A stretch of DNA of 18,947 nucleotides from Leucogyrophana mollusca (taxonomy: Eukaryota; Basidiomycota; Agaricomycetes; Boletales), in the NCBI GenBank assembly GCA_021014945.1, contig MU266730.1, forward strand, positions 1 to 18,947. Direction: 5' to 3'. Positions 16,789 to 18,947 of the stretch are shown here, one piece after another. Below the pieces are notes generated by a model. The model saw only the letters and a program-made list of their open reading frames with translations. It was not told the DNA's origin and did no database searches. Made by a program: the position numbers and the translations under genes. Position 1 is the first letter of the stretch. Every line of letters begins with the position of its first letter.

Positions 16789-17031
16789 CCCCCCTGCACA
16801 TGAGCAACCAACAGCTCATTGATAGGTACAGTAAGTATCGATGTAAATAACAAACAGAAATGTTTGAATGAACGTGAATAGGTGATTGCCTATTAAAAGG
16901 AATGTAAGCCGTCAACGTAGTGTCGACAGTAGGGTATAATCGACGAGATGTCGATGGGGCTATAGCCAGCCATTGCCGGCTTATCGTAATATAGGATAAC
17001 CAGGCCTACAATAGTAGACCGCACTCGAGAT

Positions 17032-17049
17032 ATCAACGGTACCGTTGAT
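17032..17049. repeat. 18-bp perfect palindrome
   Basis: ATCAACGGTACCGTTGAT is identical to its reverse complement over all 18 bases; the next bases on each side (T and T) do not pair. It lies just beyond the stop of the small minus-strand ORF fragment, so as RNA it could act in 3'-end formation, or as DNA bind a dimer. Confidence 0.6.
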
Positions 17050-17064
17050 TGGCGACGAATCCCC

Positions 17065-17460
17065 TTACTCATCAGGGATTATCACGTCTCCCGCGTCATC
17101 ACGGGTGTGTGTTTGTATAGCGGCGTTGCCACTGTGTTCTGGTTGTATAGCGGCGTTGCTGCTGGGCTTGACCATCATGGGGCCTTCGCCCTCAGCCGAG
17201 GTGGCTGGTACCACGTCGGGCGCGTTTCCCGAGCTCCCCACTAGGTTACCCGTTGCCGAAGGGTTTGCGAGGGCGCCCGCATTCCCAAAGGATATGGACG
17301 CAGGCTGGGGAGGTGCACCTGCACCGCCCAGCATGGACGCCGATCCCACAACTGCGGCACCTTCTGCCGCTCGCTGGATGAGGGGGTTGTCCCCAAACAG
17401 AGAGGCCAGCACTGCGCCGGAGAGGGATTCCTCGAGCGAGTGAGGGGTAGGGACACCCGC
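17065..17460 (-). other. Ala/Gly-rich ORF fragment downstream of the gag-like ORF
   Basis: An open frame without an early ATG reads TPHSLEESLSGAVLASLF and then GDNPLIQRAAEGAAVVGSAS, and ends IIPDE at 17065. It contains a ten-residue tandem repeat, NAAIQPEHSG followed by NAAIQTHTRD, matching a 30-bp DNA duplication (17113-17129 and 17143-17159). It lies ~30 bp after the stop of the larger ORF in another frame, so it may be its frameshifted continuation. I tested a GTGAGC donor at the end of the larger ORF but it does not give this frame. Protein status is uncertain. Confidence 0.3.
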
Positions 17461-17490
17461 GCCACGGCTTCAAGCGTGGTCGATGGTGGC

Positions 17491-18947
17491 TCACGTTAGC
17501 TCGTTGAGCCCCATCTGATTGGCTCGATCAATGAGCCAGCTGTCTGCAAAGACGTAGGCGTCATCGGCCTCCTGGACGGTCAGTCCATTCAACGCCATAT
17601 GGCGGATTGCGTTCTTCTGCGTGAAGCCGCGGCTGAGGTCCCCGGATACGGGGTTGTTCGTCCTGAGACGCGCGATTGGGAGCGGTGCCCGCTCCACGCA
17701 GTCTCGGTATAATCCCGGGACGGTGAGTACCAGGCATATAGCCTGGATCACCATGTCCCGGTGGGCCTCTGCGTTGGCCCTATCCCCTTTCATCGAAGGG
17801 GCCAGTCTCGTGACTGTAAGGGATCTGCGCACCGCGTGTAGGTTGGGGGCAGTTCCCCTGAGGAGTGGCATGCCCGGACGGGTGCGCTGGAAGTGTGTCA
17901 TCCATTCGGGGGAGTCAGATAACCTGGGCTGAGTGGGCCCAGGGTTCTCCTTGACGGGTTGTCGATACCCTTGCCCCATGGAGGGGCCTGACCCGTGCGC
18001 AGACGCCCCAGTCTGCGTCGCGGGGTGCTTTTCCCTGTACCATGCAGGGGGCCGCCATTGAGCGGACAACGCATCGCGTTGTATTTGGGTCTCAAACCCG
18101 TGGCGGCGTGCCGTGTTGGCTGCCGCGAGGTACCTTTGTACCTCGTTGACTTGTTTCTCCTTCACGGTACGCAACAGGAACTTCTGCATTGCTGCAGAAG
18201 TGTCGAAAACTCTGTGTCCGGCGTTGTGGTCTGCTGTCATCAGCGGAGGGAGTCCTCTCCTTATGGACACCATTGCGGTGTCCCGTTCCTGTCCAGAGAA
18301 CAGGTACTCCCAATCGGGAGCGTCCTTTTGTCCTTGCTCACGTATGATGAGCCAGTTGCCCACCATGTTGGTGGAGAACCTCGACGGGTTCGGGGGTTCC
18401 GTGTCGCCGTAGTCGTCGTTAGATGACGACCAGTCTACCGTGTACGGTCCTTTGACCTTCCACGGGCCTGAGCTGGCTTCGCCAGCTGGTGGTGTTTCGT
18501 TGTATGGGAGGAGTTCCTCCCTTGCAGTTGCCCGCTTTGCGGGCTGAGGTGGCATGACCACCAGAGGTACTGTCCTCTTTGCAGGAGACTCCTCCTGTGC
18601 TCGGCTCTTGCCTTTCTCTGCGCTGGTTAGTAACCAGTCACTTTTATCCTGAGGTGGCGCGCCTCGACGCTCCCTCCCCCCATCCGGGTTCGAGGGTTGT
18701 CCCTGGGCCGTGTGGCCCTCTGGAGCCCGCTGGCTCGCCCGCAACTCGTGGACCTCGGCTTGCAGTTCCTCAATGTGGTACTCCGCATCGTCCACTATTC
18801 GACGCAACGCGTCGATTCTGTCCTTGTATTGAGGGATGCCCAGGTGATCGGACCAATAGCGGTCATGGTACACCTTGGCGTCGCGGAGACCCCCGCCGTC
18901 TGCCATGTTACCCTCCACGAAGTGGAGGACGTAGTTGCGACAAACGT
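17491..18947 (-). CDS. Gag-like or element-borne protein of unknown function, open to the right edge
   Basis: From ATG 18906 the ORF has 471 residues, but the frame stays open to the window edge, so the true start may be outside. Residues ~25-60 (IPQYKDRIDALRR, then DDAEYHIEELQAEVHELRAS) form a likely coiled coil. A long Pro/Gln/Lys-rich stretch follows, then NMVGNWLIIREQGQKD and DWEYLFSGQERDTAMVS. The C-terminal part has DMVIQAICLVLTVPGLYRD, ERAPLPIARLRT, SGDLSRGF, IRHMALNGLTVQEADDAYVF. I recall this last block from many copies of unnamed Agaricomycete proteins that behave like dispersed repeats. Its place upstream of a G-tract and LTR on the same strand suggests a Gag-type protein of a non-autonomous retroelement. 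No enzymatic motif is visible, so this is inference. Confidence 0.55.
   Translation of the reverse strand, partial: VCRNYVLHFVEGNMADGGGLRDAKVYHDRYWSDHLGIPQYKDRIDALRRIVDDAEYHIEELQAEVHELRASQRAPEGHTAQGQPSNPDGGRERRGAPPQDKSDWLLTSAEKGKSRAQEESPAKRTVPLVVMPPQPAKRATAREELLPYNETPPAGEASSGPWKVKGPYTVDWSSSNDDYGDTEPPNPSRFSTNMVGNWLIIREQGQKDAPDWEYLFSGQERDTAMVSIRRGLPPLMTADHNAGHRVFDTSAAMQKFLLRTVKEKQVNEVQRYLAAANTARRHGFETQIQRDALSAQWRPPAWYREKHPATQTGASAHGSGPSMGQGYRQPVKENPGPTQPRLSDSPEWMTHFQRTRPGMPLLRGTAPNLHAVRRSLTVTRLAPSMKGDRANAEAHRDMVIQAICLVLTVPGLYRDCVERAPLPIARLRTNNPVSGDLSRGFTQKNAIRHMALNGLTVQEADDAYVFADSWLIDRANQMGLNELT

Larger units (their letters stand above)
16795..17490. other. Region between the LTR and the large minus-strand ORF
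   Basis: About 700 bp, with no strong gene. It holds the 18-bp palindrome and the ORF fragment listed separately. If the element model is right, this is the 3' internal part of the retroelement, between the gag-like ORF and the G-tract/LTR. No reverse transcriptase or integrase motif was seen on either strand. Confidence 0.45.

Noticed and set aside
17412..17500. Intron (GTGAGC donor) joining the large minus-strand ORF to the Ala/Gly-rich fragment
   Set aside because: The available acceptor gives the wrong frame for the fragment.
17995..18426. Plus-strand ORF of 143 codons
   Set aside because: Antisense shadow of the large minus-strand ORF; no motif.

Overview
The window looks like nuclear DNA of a mushroom-forming basidiomycete (Agaricomycetes). 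The clues are short introns (about 49-71 bp, with GT-AG ends) that restore protein frames exactly, a Crinkler-like protein with a kinase-type C-terminus, a BTB/CAP-Gly protein of a type I recall from Agaricomycotina, and fungal Ty3/gypsy and Tc1/mariner-type remnants. No organism name can be read from the sequence, and all homology statements come from memory of family motifs.

The left half (1-8483) holds host-type genes. A partial minus-strand gene runs off the left edge (1-202). A plus-strand Crinkler-like gene (929-3412, four exons) carries three tandem copies of the ubiquitin-like Crinkler header before a kinase-like domain. Convergent to it is one large minus-strand gene (8483 to 3968) that simple ORF calling splits into a BTB protein and a CAP-Gly protein. 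Splicing across five short or medium introns joins them into one protein of about 1288 residues: BTB, BTB, helical region, Ser/Ala-rich disordered region, CAP-Gly.

The right half (about 8640-18947) is a graveyard of mobile elements with lower GC. In order it holds: a Tc1/mariner-type transposase pseudogene with two inferred introns and two premature TGA codons, interrupted by a 757-bp solo LTR flanked by a 5-bp duplication (GGAAA); a broken minus-strand gene with a SAM-like motif, cut by a 211-bp LTR with TGTAAGG/CCTTACA ends; a gag-like ORF starting 28 bp after that LTR; about 1.4 kb of unassigned sequence; a Ty3/gypsy reverse transcriptase-RNase H fragment with a stop and a YLDN active site; and a 170-residue unknown ORF. 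After these come a TATA box followed by a four-copy, ~97-bp tandem array of nested stem-loops with compensatory changes, a minus-strand 162-bp LTR with a G-tract beside it, and a long minus-strand element-type ORF that leaves the right edge.

The features most worth following are the triplicated Crinkler header, the BTB-BTB-CAP-Gly gene model, the stem-loop array, and the pair of short-LTR elements that seem to carry gag-like ORFs with no pol visible in the window.
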